DNA of 41,403 nt from Liolophura sinensis (taxonomy: Eukaryota > Mollusca > Polyplacophora > Chitonida > Chitonidae): contig NW_027018326.1 of assembly GCF_032854445.1 (NCBI RefSeq), positions 1 to 41,403 on the forward strand, written 5' to 3'. Position numbers and translations under genes: made by a program. Positions 31,855 to 41,403 of the stretch are shown here, one piece after another. Under the pieces are notes generated by a model. It was given only the letters and a program-made list of their open reading frames with translations. It did no database searches and was not told the DNA's origin. Within the stretch, counting starts at the first letter, position 1, and every line of letters begins with the position of its first letter.

Positions 31855-32399
31855 ACGTATTTTGTGACGACAAATCGAATGGTGCAAACCGCGTTGCTCT
31901 CCGACCAATACTTTTGGCTGTAGCGACAATTGATTGATCATTGATGTCATAATCACGTGCAAGCAACGGCTCTTACTCCATGGAAACCAGGGATATTTGC
32001 AATTTTTTAACAGCTGCCGATGCCTGGCCAATTCTGCATCTTTTGGCACCTTAAAAATGTGGGTCAGTGTTTAGTTGTACTTTTTACAGCAGACTGTATC
32101 AAGTACCTTGTGTTTTTATGTACAAATGGTGTGGTTTTTCTACACGTAGATAAAGACATTGAGATTGTCTTGGACTTAGAAGTAAGAGAATAGCTGGGTG
32201 AGTTAAATGGGCTTGGCCCAAAGATTTCAGGTCTTCTGGGCTACCGAAGGGCACATAACTTATAGTCAAAAGTTGAATATAGTAATGACCAGTCGCGATT
32301 GTACAGAGTACAGTGTAGCCGATTTCAATTAACAAAAAGACCAGGCAAAATGCAAAAGTGGAAAAACTGTTCCAGTGCTACTAGTAAGAGCCTAATCCG
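31855..32399 (+). repeat. Satellite unit 59, subtype C (AAA), 545 bp
   Basis: It pairs with unit 50 but has private single-base losses in GTGCAAGC, CTGGCCAATT and TGTTTTTATG. It has GTAAGAGAATAGC where unit 50 has GTAACAGAATAGC. Confidence 0.96.
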
Positions 32400-32948
32400 A
32401 CGTATTTTGTGACGAGAAATCGAATGGTGCAATTCGCGTTGCTCTCCGACCAATACTTTTGGCTGTAGCGACAATTGAATGATCATTTATGTCATAATCA
32501 CGTGCGTAGCAACGGCTCTTACTCCATGGAAACCAGGGAAATTTGCAATTTTTCAACAGCTGCCGATGCCTGGCTCAATTCCGCATCTTTTGGCACCTTA
32601 CTGAAGTGGGTCAGTGTTCAGTTGTACTTTTTACAGCAGACTGTATCAAGTACCTTGTGTTTTTCACGTACAAATGGTGTGGTTTTTCTACACGTAGATA
32701 AAGACATTGAGATTGTCTTGCACTTAGAAGTAAGGCAATTGCTGGGTGAGTTAAATGGGCTTGGCCCAAAGATTTGACGTCTTCTGGGCTACCGAAGGGC
32801 ACATAACTTATAGTCAAAAGTTGAATATAGTAATGACCAGTCGCGTTTGTACAGAGTGCAGTGTAGCCGGTTTTAATTAACAAAAAGACCAGGCAAAAAT
32901 GCAAAAGTGGAAAAACTGTTCTAGTGCTGCTGGTAAGAGGCTAATCCG
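32400..32948 (+). repeat. Satellite unit 60, subtype A, 549 bp
   Basis: It is the partner of unit 51, with the same rare GCAATTCGCG, GTCGCGTTTG and GTTCTAGTGC, 4940 bp downstream. Confidence 0.97.
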
Positions 32949-33497
32949 ACGTATTTTGTGACGACAAATCGAATGGTGCAAACCGCGTTGCTCTCCGACC
33001 AATACTTTTGGCTGTAGTGACAATTGAATGATCATTGATGTCATAATCGCGTGCCCAGCAACGGCTCTTACTCCATGGAAATCAGGGAAATTTGCAATTT
33101 TTCAACAGCTGCCGATGCCTGGCTCAATTCCGCATCTTTTGGCACCTTATTCATGTGGGTCTGTGGTCAGTTGTACTTTTTACAGCAGACTGTATCAAGT
33201 ACCTTGTGTTTTTCACGTACAAATGGTGTGGTTTTTCTACACGTAGATAAAGACATTGAGATTGTCTTGCACATAGAAGTAAGGCAATTGCTGGCTGAGT
33301 TAAATGGGCTTGGCCCAAAGATTTGACGTCTTCTGGGCTACCGAAGGGCACATAACTTATAGTCAAAAGTTGAATATAGTAATGACCAGTCGCGATTGTA
33401 CAGAGTACAGTGTAGCCGATTTCAATTAACAAAAAGACCAGGCAAAAATGCAAAAGTGGAAAAACTGTTCCAGTGCTACTAGTAAGAGCCTAATCCG
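32949..33497 (+). repeat. Satellite unit 61, subtype B, 549 bp
   Basis: It is the partner of unit 52 (CGCGTG, GAAATCAGGG, GCACATAGAAG). The nine-unit duplication ends at 33488, just before GAGCC. Confidence 0.97.
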
Positions 33498-34047
33498 ACG
33501 TATTTTGTGACGAGAAATCGAATGGTGCAATCCGCGTTGCTCTCCGACCAATACTTTTGGCTGTAGCGACAATTGAATGATCATTTATGTCATAATCACG
33601 TGCGTAGCAACGGCTCTTACTCCATGGAAACCAGGGAAATTTGCAATTTTTCAACAGCTGCCGATGCCTGGCTCAATTCCGCATCTTTTGGCACCTTACT
33701 GAAGTGGGTTAGTGTTCAGTTGTACTTTTTACAGCAGACTGTATCAAGTACCTTGTGTTTTTTCACGTACAAATGGTGTGGTTTTTCTACACGTAGATAA
33801 AGACATTGAGATTGTCTTGCACTTAGAAGTAAGGCAATTGCTGGGTGAGTTAAATGGGCTTAGCCCAAAGATTTCAGGTCTTCTGGGCTACCGAAGGGCA
33901 CATAACTTATAGTCAAAAGTTGAATATAGTAATGACCAGTCGCGATTGTACAGAGTACAGTGTAGCCGATTTCAATTAACAAAAAGACCAGGCAAAAATG
34001 CAAAAGTGGAAAAACTGTTCCAGTGCTACTAGTAAGAGACTAATCCG
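33498..34047 (+). repeat. Satellite unit 62, subtype A, 550 bp
   Basis: It has GTGCGTAGC, GGGTTAGTG, and AGCCC with TTTCAGG. It differs from unit 65 by one extra T in TTGTGTTTTTTCACG, as far as I can see. Confidence 0.96.
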
Positions 34048-34596
34048 ACGTATTTTGTGACGAGAAATCGAATGGTGCAATCCGCGTTGCTCTCCGACCA
34101 ATACTTTTGGCTGTAGCGACAATTGAATGATCATTTATGTCATAATCACGTGCGTAGCAACGGCTCTTACTCCATGGAAACCAGGGATATTTGCAATTTT
34201 TCAACAGCTGCCGATGCCTGGCTCAATTCCGCATCTTTTGGCACCTTACTGAAGTGGGTCAGTGTTCACTTGTACTTTTTACAGCAGACTGTATCAAGTA
34301 CCTTGTGTTTTTCACGTACAAATGGTGTGGTTTTTCTACACGTAGATAAAGACATTGAGATTGTCTTGCACTTAGAAGTAAGGCAATTGCTGGGTGAGTT
34401 AAACGGGCTTGGCCCAAAGACTTGACGTCTTCTGGGCTACCGAAGGGCACATAACTTATAGTCAAAAGTTGAATATAGTAATGACCAGTCGCGATTGTAC
34501 AGAGTACAACGTAGCCGATTTCAATTAACAAAAAGAACAGGCAAAAATGCAAAAGTGGAAAAACTGTTCCAGTGCTGCTGGTAAGAGCCTAATCCG
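34048..34596 (+). repeat. Satellite unit 63, subtype A, 549 bp
   Basis: GTTCACTTG and AAAGACTTGACG link it to units 53 and 66. Private changes are GTTAAACGGG, GAGTACAACGTAG and AAAAGAACAGG. Confidence 0.96.
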
Positions 34597-35145
34597 ACGT
34601 ATTTTGTGACGACAAATCGAATGGTGCAAACCGCGTTGCTCTCCGACCAATACTTTTGGCTGTAGCGACAATTGATTGATCATTGATGTCATAATCACGT
34701 GCCCAGCAACGCCTCTTACTCCATGGAAACCAGGGATATTTGCAATTTTTTAACAGCTGCCGATGCCTGGCCCAATTCCACATCTTTTGGCACCTTAAAA
34801 ATGTGGGTCAGTGTTTAGTTGTACTTTTTACAGCAGACTGTATCAAGTACCTTGTGTTTTTTATGTACAAATGGTCTGGTTTTTCTACACGTAGATAAAG
34901 ACATTGAGATTGTCTTGGACTTAGAAGTAAGACAATTGCTGGCTGAGTTAAATGGGCTTGGCCCAAAGATTTGACGTCTTCTGGGCTACCGAAGGGCACA
35001 TAACTTATAGTCAAAAGTTGAATATAGTAATGACCAGTCGCGATTGTACAGAGTACAGTGTAGCCGATTTCAATTAACAAAAAGACCAGGCAAAAATGCA
35101 AAAGTGGAAAAACTGTTCCAGTGCTACTAGTAAGAGCCTAATCCG
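34597..35145 (+). repeat. Satellite unit 64, subtype C (AAA), 549 bp
   Basis: It has GACGACAAATC, AATTGATTGATCATTG, CAACGCCTC (shared with 54 and 67), a C-type right half and CTGGCTGAG. Confidence 0.96.
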
Positions 35146-35694
35146 ACGTATTTTGTGACGAGAAATCGAATGGTGCAATCCGCGTTGCTCTCCGACCAAT
35201 ACTTTTGGCTGTAGCGACAATTGAATGATCATTTATGTCATAATCACGTGCGTAGCAACGGCTCTTACTCCATGGAAACCAGGGAAATTTGCAATTTTTC
35301 AACAGCTGCCGATGCCTGGCTCAATTCCGCATCTTTTGGCACCTTACTGAAGTGGGTTAGTGTTCAGTTGTACTTTTTACAGCAGACTGTATCAAGTACC
35401 TTGTGTTTTTCACGTACAAATGGTGTGGTTTTTCTACACGTAGATAAAGACATTGAGATTGTCTTGCACTTAGAAGTAAGGCAATTGCTGGGTGAGTTAA
35501 ATGGGCTTAGCCCAAAGATTTCAGGTCTTCTGGGCTACCGAAGGGCACATAACTTATAGTCAAAAGTTGAATATAGTAATGACCAGTCGCGATTGTACAG
35601 AGTACAGTGTAGCCGATTTCAATTAACAAAAAGACCAGGCAAAAATGCAAAAGTGGAAAAACTGTTCCAGTGCTACTAGTAAGAGACTAATCCG
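35146..35694 (+). repeat. Satellite unit 65, subtype A, 549 bp
   Basis: It is a copy of unit 62 without the extra T. It ends in GAGAC, as unit 52 does. From 35525 the thirteen-unit duplication begins. Confidence 0.96.
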
Positions 35695-36243
35695 ACGTAT
35701 TTTGTGACGAGAAATCGAATGGTGCAATCCGCGTTGCTCTCCGACCAATACTTTTCGCTGTAGCGACAATTGAATGATCATTTATGTCATAATCACGTGC
35801 GTAGCAACGGCTCTTACTCCATGGAAACAAGGCATATTTGCAATTTTTCAACAGCTGCCGATGCCTGGCTCAATTCCGCATCTTTTGGCACCTTACTGAA
35901 GTGGGTCAGTGTTCACTTGTACTTTTTACAGCAGACTGTATCAAGTACCTTGTGTTTTTCACGTACAAATGGTGTGGTTTTTCTACACGTAGATAAAGAC
36001 ATTGAGATTGTCTTGCACTTAGAAGTAAGGCAATTGCTGGGTGAGTTAAATGGGCTTGGCCCAAAGACTTGACGTCTTCTGGGCTACCGAAGGGCACATA
36101 ACTTATAGTCAAAAGTTGAATATAGTAATGACCAGTCGCGATTGTACAGAGTACAGTGTAGCCGATTTCAATTAACAAAAAGACCAGGCAAAAATGCAAA
36201 AGTGGAAAAACTGTTCCAGTGCTGCTGGTAAGAGGCTAATCCG
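35695..36243 (+). repeat. Satellite unit 66, subtype A, 549 bp
   Basis: It is the partner of unit 53, 7137 bp away, with CTTTTCGCTG, AACAAGGCATATTT and AAAGACTTGACG. Confidence 0.97.
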
Positions 36244-36792
36244 ACGTATTTTGTGACGAGAAATCGAATGGTGCAAACCGCGTTGCTCTCCGACCAATAC
36301 TTTTGGCTGTATCGACAGATCAATGATCATTGATGTCATAATCACGTGCGTAGCAACGCCTCTTACTCCATGGAAACCAGGGATATTTGCAATTTTTTAA
36401 CAGCTGCCGATGCCTGGCCCAATTCCACATCTTTTGGCACCTTATAAATGTGGGTCAGTGTTTAGTTGTACTTTTCACAGCAGACTGTATCAAGTACCTT
36501 GTGTTTTTTATGTACAAATGGTGTGGTTTTTTTACACGTAGATAAAGACATTGAGATTGTCTTGCACTTAGAAGTAAGACAATTGCTGGGTGAGTTGAAT
36601 GGGCTTAGCCGATAGATTTGACGTCTTCTGGGCTACCGAAGGGCACATAACTTATAGTCAAAAGTTGAATATAGTAATGACCAGTCGCGATTGTACAGAG
36701 TACAGTGTAGCCGATTTCAATTAACAAAAAGACCAGGCAAAAATGCAAAAGTGGAAAAACTGTTCCAGTGCTGCTGGTAAGAGGCTAATCCG
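36244..36792 (+). repeat. Satellite unit 67, subtype C (ATA), 549 bp
   Basis: It is the partner of unit 54, with GCTGTATCGAC, the perfect 16-bp palindrome, CAACGCCTC and GGTTTTTTTACAC. Confidence 0.97.
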
Positions 36793-37341
36793 ACGTATTT
36801 TGTGACGACAAATCGAATGGTGCAAACCGCGTTGCTCTCCGACCAATACTTTTGGCTGTAGTGACAATTGAATGATAATTTATGTCATAATCACGTGCCC
36901 AGCAACGGTTCTTACTCCATGGAAACCAGGGAAATTTGCAATTTTTCAACAGCTGCCGATGCCTGGCTCAATTCCGCATCTTTTGGCACCTTACTGAAGT
37001 GGGTCAGTGTTCAGTTGTACTTTTTACAGCAGACTGTATCAAGTACCTTGTGGTTTTCACGTACAAATGGTGTGGTTTTTCTACACGTAGATAAAGACAT
37101 TGAGATTGTCTTGCACTTAGAAGTAAGGCAATTGCTGGGTGAGTTAAATGGGCTTAGCCCAAAGATTTCAGGTCTTCTGGGCTACCGAAGGGCACATAAC
37201 TTATAGTCAAAAGTTGAATATAGTAATGACCAGTCGCGATTGTACAGAGTACAGTGTAGCCGATTTCAATTAACAAAAAGACCAGGCAAAAATGCAAAAG
37301 TGAAAAAACTGTTCCAGTGCTACTAGTAAGAGCCTAATCCG
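36793..37341 (+). repeat. Satellite unit 68, subtype A, 549 bp
   Basis: It is the partner of unit 55, with CAACGGTTC, TTGTGGTTTTC and AAAGTGAAAAAAC. Confidence 0.97.
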
Positions 37342-37891
37342 ACGTATTTTGTGACGAGAAATCGAATGGTGCAATCCGCGTTGCTCTCCGACCAATACTT
37401 TTGGCTGTAGCGACAATTGAATGATAATTTATGTCATAATCACGTGCGTAGCAACGGCTCTTACTCCATGGAAACCAGGCAAATTTGCAATTTTTCAACA
37501 GCTGCCGATGCCTGGCTCAATTCCGCATCTTTTGGCACCTTACTGAAGTGGTTTAGTGTTCAGTTGTACTTTTTACAACAGACTGTATCAAGTACCTTGT
37601 GTTTTTCACGTACAAATGGTGTGGTTTTTCTACACGTAGATAAAGACATTGAGATGGTCTTGCACTTAGAAGTAAGGCAATTGCTGGGTGAGTTAAATGG
37701 GCTTAGCCGAAAGATTTGACGTCTTCTGGGCTACCGAAGGGCACATAACTTATAGTCAAAAGTTGAATATAGTAATGACCAGTCGCGATTGTACAGAGTA
37801 CAGTTTAACCGATTTCAATTAACAAAAAGACGAAGCAAAAATGCAAAAGTGGAAAAAACTGTTCCAGTGCTACTAGTAAGAGGCTAATCCG
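37342..37891 (+). repeat. Satellite unit 69, subtype A, 550 bp
   Basis: It is the partner of unit 56 (GGTTTAGTG, TTTACAACAGAC, GAGATGGTC, GTTTAACCG), with one extra A in GTGGAAAAAACTG. Confidence 0.97.
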
Positions 37892-38440
37892 ACGTATTTT
37901 GTGACGAGAAATCGAATGGTGCAAACCGCGTTGCTCTCCGACCAATACTTTTGGCTGTAGCGACAATTGATTGATCATTGATGTCATAATCACGTGCCCA
38001 GCAACGGCTCTTACTCCATGGAAACCAGGGATATTTGCAAGTTTTTAACAGCTGCCGATGCCTGGCCCAATTCCACATCTTTTGGCACCTTATAAATGTG
38101 GGTCAGTGTTTAGTTGTACTTTTCACAGCAGACTGTATCAAGTACCTTGTGTTTTTTATGTACAAATGGTCTGGTTTTTCTACACGTAGATAAAGACATT
38201 GAGATTGTCTTGGACTTAGAAGTAAGGCAATTGCTGGGTGAGTTGAATGGGCTTAGCCGATAGATTTGACGTCTTCTTGGCTACCGAAGGGCACATAACT
38301 TATAGTCAAAAGTTGAATATAGTAATGACCAGTCGCGATTGTACAGAGTACAGTGTAGCCGATTTCAATTAACAAAAAGACCAGGTAAAAATGCAAAAGT
38401 GGAAAAACTGTTCCAGTGCTGCTGGTAAGAGGCTAATCCG
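37892..38440 (+). repeat. Satellite unit 70, subtype C (ATA), 549 bp
   Basis: It is the partner of unit 57, with the usual ACAGCAGAC (C at 38129). TTTGCAAGTTTTTAAC is kept. Confidence 0.97.
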
Positions 38441-38983
38441 ACGTATTTTGTGACGAGAAATCGAATGGTGCAAACCGCGTTGCTCTCCGACCAATTCTTT
38501 TGGCTGTAGTGACAATTGAATGATAATTTATGTCATAATCACGTGCGTAGCAACGGCTCTTACTCCATGGAAACCAGGGAAATTTGCAATTTTTCAACAG
38601 CTGCCGATGCCTGGCTCAATTCCGCATCTTTTGGCACCTTACTGAAGTGGGTCAGTGTTCAGTTGTACTTTTTACAGCAGACTGTATCAAGTACCTTGTG
38701 TTTTTCACGTACAAATGGTGTGGTTTTTCTACACGTAGATAAAGACATTGAGATTGTCTTGCACTTAGAAGTAAGGCAATTGCTGGGTGAGTTAAATGGG
38801 CTTAGCCGAAAGATTTGACGTCTTCTGGGCTACCAAAGGGCACATAACTTATAGTCAAAAGTTGAATATAGTAATGACCAGTCGCGATTGTACAGAGTAC
38901 AGTGTAGCCGATTTCAATTAAAAAAGGTAAAAATGCAAAAGTGGAAAAAACTGTTCCAGTGCTACTAGTAAGAGACTAATCCG
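38441..38983 (+). repeat. Satellite unit 71, subtype A, 543 bp, shortest unit
   Basis: It matches unit 58 up to 38807, then has AGCCGAAAG, TTTGACG and CTACCAAAGG. The spacer is shortened to AATTAAAAAAGGTAAAAATG, apparently losing the ACAAAAAGACC portion in part. One extra A lies in GTGGAAAAAACTG. Confidence 0.96.
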
Positions 38984-39532
38984 ACGTATTTTGTGACGAG
39001 AAATCGAATGGTGCAAACCGCGTTGCTCTCCGACCAATACTTTTGGCTGTAGCGACAGATCAATGATCATTGATGTCATAATCACGTGCCCAGCAACGGC
39101 TCTTACTCCATGGAAACCAGGGATATTTGCAATTTTTTAACAGCTGCCGATGCCTGGCCCAATTCCACATCTTTTGGCACCTTATAATTGTCTGTCAGTG
39201 TTTAGTTGTACTTTTTACAGCAGACTGTATCAAGTACCTTGTGTTTTTTATGTACAAATGGTCTGGTTTTTCTACACGTAGATAAAGACATTGAGATTGT
39301 CTTGGACTTAGAAGTAAGACAATTGCTGGGTGAGTTAAATGGGCTTAGCCCAAAGATTTGACGTCTTCTGGGCTACCGAAGGGCACATAACTTATAGTCA
39401 AAAGTTGAATATAGTAATGACCAGTCGCGATTGTACAGAGTACAGTGTAGCCGATTTCAATTAACAAAAAGACCAGGTAAAAATGCAAAAGTGGAAAAAC
39501 TGTTCCAGTGCTACTAGTAAGAGCCTAATCCG
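38984..39532 (+). repeat. Satellite unit 72, subtype C variant, 549 bp
   Basis: It has the perfect 16-bp palindrome. The centre reads TTATAATTGTCTGTCAGTG, private to this unit. The right half is C-type, then AGCCC with TTTGACG. Confidence 0.96.
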
Positions 39533-40080
39533 ACGTATTTTGTGACGAGAAATCGAATGGTGCAATCCGCGTTGCTCTCCGACCAATACTTCTGGCTGTA
39601 GCGACAATTGAATGATCATTGATGTCATAATCACGTGCCCAGCAACGGCTCTTACTCCATGGAAACCAGGAATAATTGCAATTTTTTAACAGCTGCAGAT
39701 GCCTGGCTCAATTCTGCATCTTTTGGCACCTTAAAAATGTGGGTCAGTGTTTAGTTGTACTTTTTACAGCAGACTGTATCAAGTACCTTGTGTTTTTCAC
39801 GTACAAATGGTGTGGTTTTTCTACACGTAGATAAAGACATTAAGATTGTCTTGCACTTAGAAGTAAGGCAATTGCTGGGTGAGTTAAATGGGCTTAGCCG
39901 AAAGATTTGACGTTTCTGGGCTATCGAAGGGCACATAACTTATAGTCAAAAGTTGAATATAGTAATGACCAGTCGCGATTGTACAGAGTACAGTTTAGCC
40001 GATTTCAATTAACAAAAAGACGAAGCAAAAATGCAAAAGTGGAAAAACTGTTCCAGTGCTACTAGTAAGAGGCTAATCCG
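39533..40080 (+). repeat. Satellite unit 73, C (AAA) centre, mosaic, 548 bp
   Basis: It has ATACTTCTGG, CAGGAATAATTG, GCTGCAGATG, GACGTTTCTGG (one base lost) and GCTATCG, all private. The AAA centre is followed by the A-type TTCACGTAC. Confidence 0.96.
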
Positions 40081-40629
40081 ACGTATTTCGTGACGAGAAA
40101 TCGAATGGTGCAAACCGCGTTGCTCTCCGACCAATACTTTGGGCTGTAGCGACAGATCAATGATCATTGATGTCATAATCACGTGCCCAGCAACGGCTCT
40201 TACTCCAGGGAAACCAGGGAAATTTGCAATTTTTCAACACGTGCCGATGCCTGGCTCAATTCCGCATCTTTTGGCACCTTACTGAAGTGGGTCAGTGTTC
40301 AGTTGTACTTTTTACAGCAGACTGTATCAAGTACCTTGTGTTTTTCACGTACAAATGGTGTGGTTTTTCTACACGTAGATAAAGACATTGAGATTGTCTT
40401 GCACTTAGAAGTAAGGCAATTGCTGGGTGAGTTAAATGGGCTTAGCCCAAAGATTTCAGGTCTTCTGGGCTACCGAAGGGCACATAACTTATAGTCAAAA
40501 GTTGAATATAGTAATGACCAGTCGCGATTGTACAGACTGCAGTGTAGCCGGTTTCAATTAACAAAAAGACCAGGCAAAAATGCAAAAGTGGAAAAACTGT
40601 TCCAGAGCTGCTGGTAAGAGGCTAATCCG
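40081..40629 (+). repeat. Satellite unit 74, subtype A, 549 bp
   Basis: It has ATTTCGTGACG, TTTGGGCTG and the perfect 16-bp palindrome. CCATGG is changed to CCAGGG. CAACACGTGCC replaces CAACAGCTGCC, making a second CACGTG. CAGACTGCAG and CCAGAGCTGC are also private. Confidence 0.96.
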
Positions 40630-41178
40630 ACGTATTTTGTGACGACAAATCGAATGGTGCAAACCGCGTTGCTCTCTGACCAATTCTTTTGCCTGTAGTG
40701 ACAATTGAATGATCATTTATGTCATAATCACGTGCCCAGCAACGGCTCTTACTCCATGGAAACCAGGGAAATTTGCAATTTTTCAACAGCTGCCGATGCC
40801 TGGCTCAATTCCGCATCTTTTGGCACCTTATTCATGTGGGTCTGTGGTCAGTTGTACTTTTTACAGCAGACTGTATCAAGTACCTTGTGTTTTTCACGTA
40901 CAAATGGTGTGGTTTTTCTACACGTAGATAAAGACATTAAGATTGTCTTGCACTTAGAAGTAAGGCAATTGCTGGGTGAGTTAAATGGGCTTAGCCCAAA
41001 GATTTGACGTCTTCTGGGCTACCGAAGGGCACATAACTTATAGTCAAAAGTTGAATATAGTAATGACCAGTCGCGATTGTACAGAGTGCAGTGTAGCCGA
41101 TTTCAATTAACAAAAAGACCAGGTAAAAATGCAAAAGTGGAAAAACTGTTCCAGTGCTGCTGGTAAGAGGCTAATCCG
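40630..41178 (+). repeat. Satellite unit 75, subtype B, 549 bp
   Basis: It has GACGACAAATC, CTCTCTGACC, AATTCTTTTGCCTG, ATTAAGATTG and GAGTGCAG, followed by GATTTC. Confidence 0.96.
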
Positions 41179-41403
41179 ACGTATTTTGTGACGAGAAATC
41201 GAATGGTGCAAACCGCGTTCCTCTCCGACCATTACTTTTGGCTGTAGTGACAATTGAATGATCATTTATGTCATAATCACGTGCCCAGCAACGGCTCTTA
41301 CTCCATGGAAACCAGGGAAATTTGCAATTTTTCAACAGCTGCCGATGCCTGGCTCAATTCCGCATCTTTTGGCACATTACTGAAGTGGGTCAGTGTTCAC
41401 TTG
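41179..41403 (+). repeat. Satellite unit 76, partial (225 bp), A-like
   Basis: The window edge cuts it off just after the centre. It has GCGTTCCTC and GACCATTAC (private), GGCACATTACTG (as in unit 21) and GTTCACTTG (as in units 53, 63, 66). Confidence 0.95.

Larger units (their letters stand above)
26727..33488 (+). repeat. Nine-unit-offset duplication (X), 26727-28548 and 31667-33488
   Basis: Offset is 4940 bp, and both copies are 1822 bp long. They share GTGC-C-AAGC-type changes, GCAATTCGCG, GTCGCGTTTG, GTTCTAGTGC, CGCGTG and GCACATAGAAG. The few differences lie in units 50/59 and at the 49/58 spacer, mostly single-base indels in the second copy. Confidence 0.92.
33498..36243 (+). repeat. 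Three-unit-offset relation, units 62-63 and 65-66
   Basis: Units 62 and 65 differ by one T, as far as I can see. Units 63 and 66 share GTTCACTTG and AAAGACTTGACG but differ elsewhere (GGGATATTT against AAGGCATATTT). The block (Z) between X' and Y' therefore arose by a further local duplication. Confidence 0.8.
28388..38807 (+). repeat. Thirteen-unit-offset duplication (Y), 28388-31669 and 35525-38807
   Basis: Offset is 7137 bp, rising to 7138 after one inserted A in unit 69. Over about 3.28 kb I see one indel and one substitution (30991 against 38129). Shared rare markers are CTTTTCGCTG, AACAAGGCATATTT, GCTGTATCGAC, CAACGGTTC, TTTACAACAGAC and GAGATGGTC. Confidence 0.93.
1..41403 (+). repeat. 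Tandem satellite array, 549-bp unit, about 75.4 copies
   Basis: The whole window is head-to-tail copies of one unit. The junction TAATCCGACGTATTTT, or a close variant, recurs every 549 bp with no intervening sequence and no inverted copy. Counting junctions gives 75 full units and one partial. Most are exactly 549 bp, including eleven consecutive units from 10986 to 17024. Three subtypes (A, B, C) are defined by the tract about 200 bp into the unit: TTACTGAAG, TTATTCATG or TTA-nnn-ATG. The strand given is that of the subtype motifs and carries no functional meaning. Known biology: long homogeneous arrays of this kind are typical of eukaryotic satellite DNA. Inference: heterochromatin of an unidentified eukaryote. 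I do not recognise the family. Confidence 0.97.

Noticed and set aside
1-41403. CRISPR array or other repeat-spacer system
   Set aside because: The repeat fills the whole 549-bp period. There are no short identical repeats separated by unique spacers and no cas-like genes.
1-41403. rRNA, tRNA, snRNA or histone tandem cluster
   Set aside because: I see no conserved rRNA segment, tRNA cloverleaf with A/B boxes, or histone coding sequence. The ATCGAATGG near each unit start only weakly resembles a pol III B box.
1-41403. CENP-B box as centromere proof
   Set aside because: I could not find the TTCG-nnnn-A-nn-CGGG pattern on either strand of the unit, so centromere identity cannot be claimed.
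1-41403. Tandem transposon or helitron-derived array
   Set aside because: There are no terminal inverted repeats, target-site duplications, transposase-like motifs or LTR features at the unit junction. A transposon origin long ago cannot be excluded.

Overview
This window is one uninterrupted tandem array of a satellite-like DNA repeat. It holds 75 complete units and a 225-bp partial 76th unit, all in the same orientation. Unit 1 begins at base 1 and the array runs off both ends, so no boundary is seen. The usual unit length is 549 bp (range 543-553). GC is about 42% (hand count of the unit at 15927-16475). I find no gene, tRNA, rRNA, transposon or unique sequence between units. The most likely source is eukaryotic heterochromatin (centromeric, pericentromeric or subtelomeric). 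I do not recognise the repeat family and cannot name the organism; that placement is inference from the array structure alone.

I set the start of each unit at the ACGTATTTT that follows TAATCCG. Units fall into three classes by a tract about 200 bp in. Subtype A (37 units) reads TTACTGAAG then GTGTTCAG. Subtype B (14 units) reads TTATTCATG then GTGGTCAG. Subtype C (24 units) reads TTA-nnn-ATG (nnn usually AAA, ATA, ACA or ATC) then GTGTTTAG. The partial unit is A-like. Flanking marker sites combine freely with these centres, so units are mosaics. Each unit also carries short dyads: a 30-bp two-stem dyad just after the centre, a TGATCA-centred palindrome that is a perfect 16-mer in 15 units, GGGC-TTA-GCCC, TGTAC-AGA-GTACA, and a CACGTG hexamer.

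Region by region: 1-2.7 kb holds varied C/A/B units. 1.9-6.8 kb contains a six-unit-offset duplication and a dense patch of single-base indels that looks like unpolished sequence. 6.6-12 kb has overlapping two-, four- and six-unit offsets. 12-14 kb is less ordered. 14.0-16.3 kb is a dimer duplication. 17.3-20.7 kb is a near-perfect trimer duplication. 20.9-26.7 kb is a mixed stretch. 26.7-38.8 kb is built from two large duplications, at nine-unit and thirteen-unit offsets, arranged X-Y-X'-Z-Y'. 38.8 kb to the end is mixed again.

Each unit has an open frame of up to 112 codons, and 549 is a multiple of three. However, the frame has a TTG or GTG start at full length, in-frame stops in every C unit, and mostly amino-acid-changing variation, so I do not call it a gene. 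The interest here lies in array evolution, dyad structure and assembly quality, not in a gene system.
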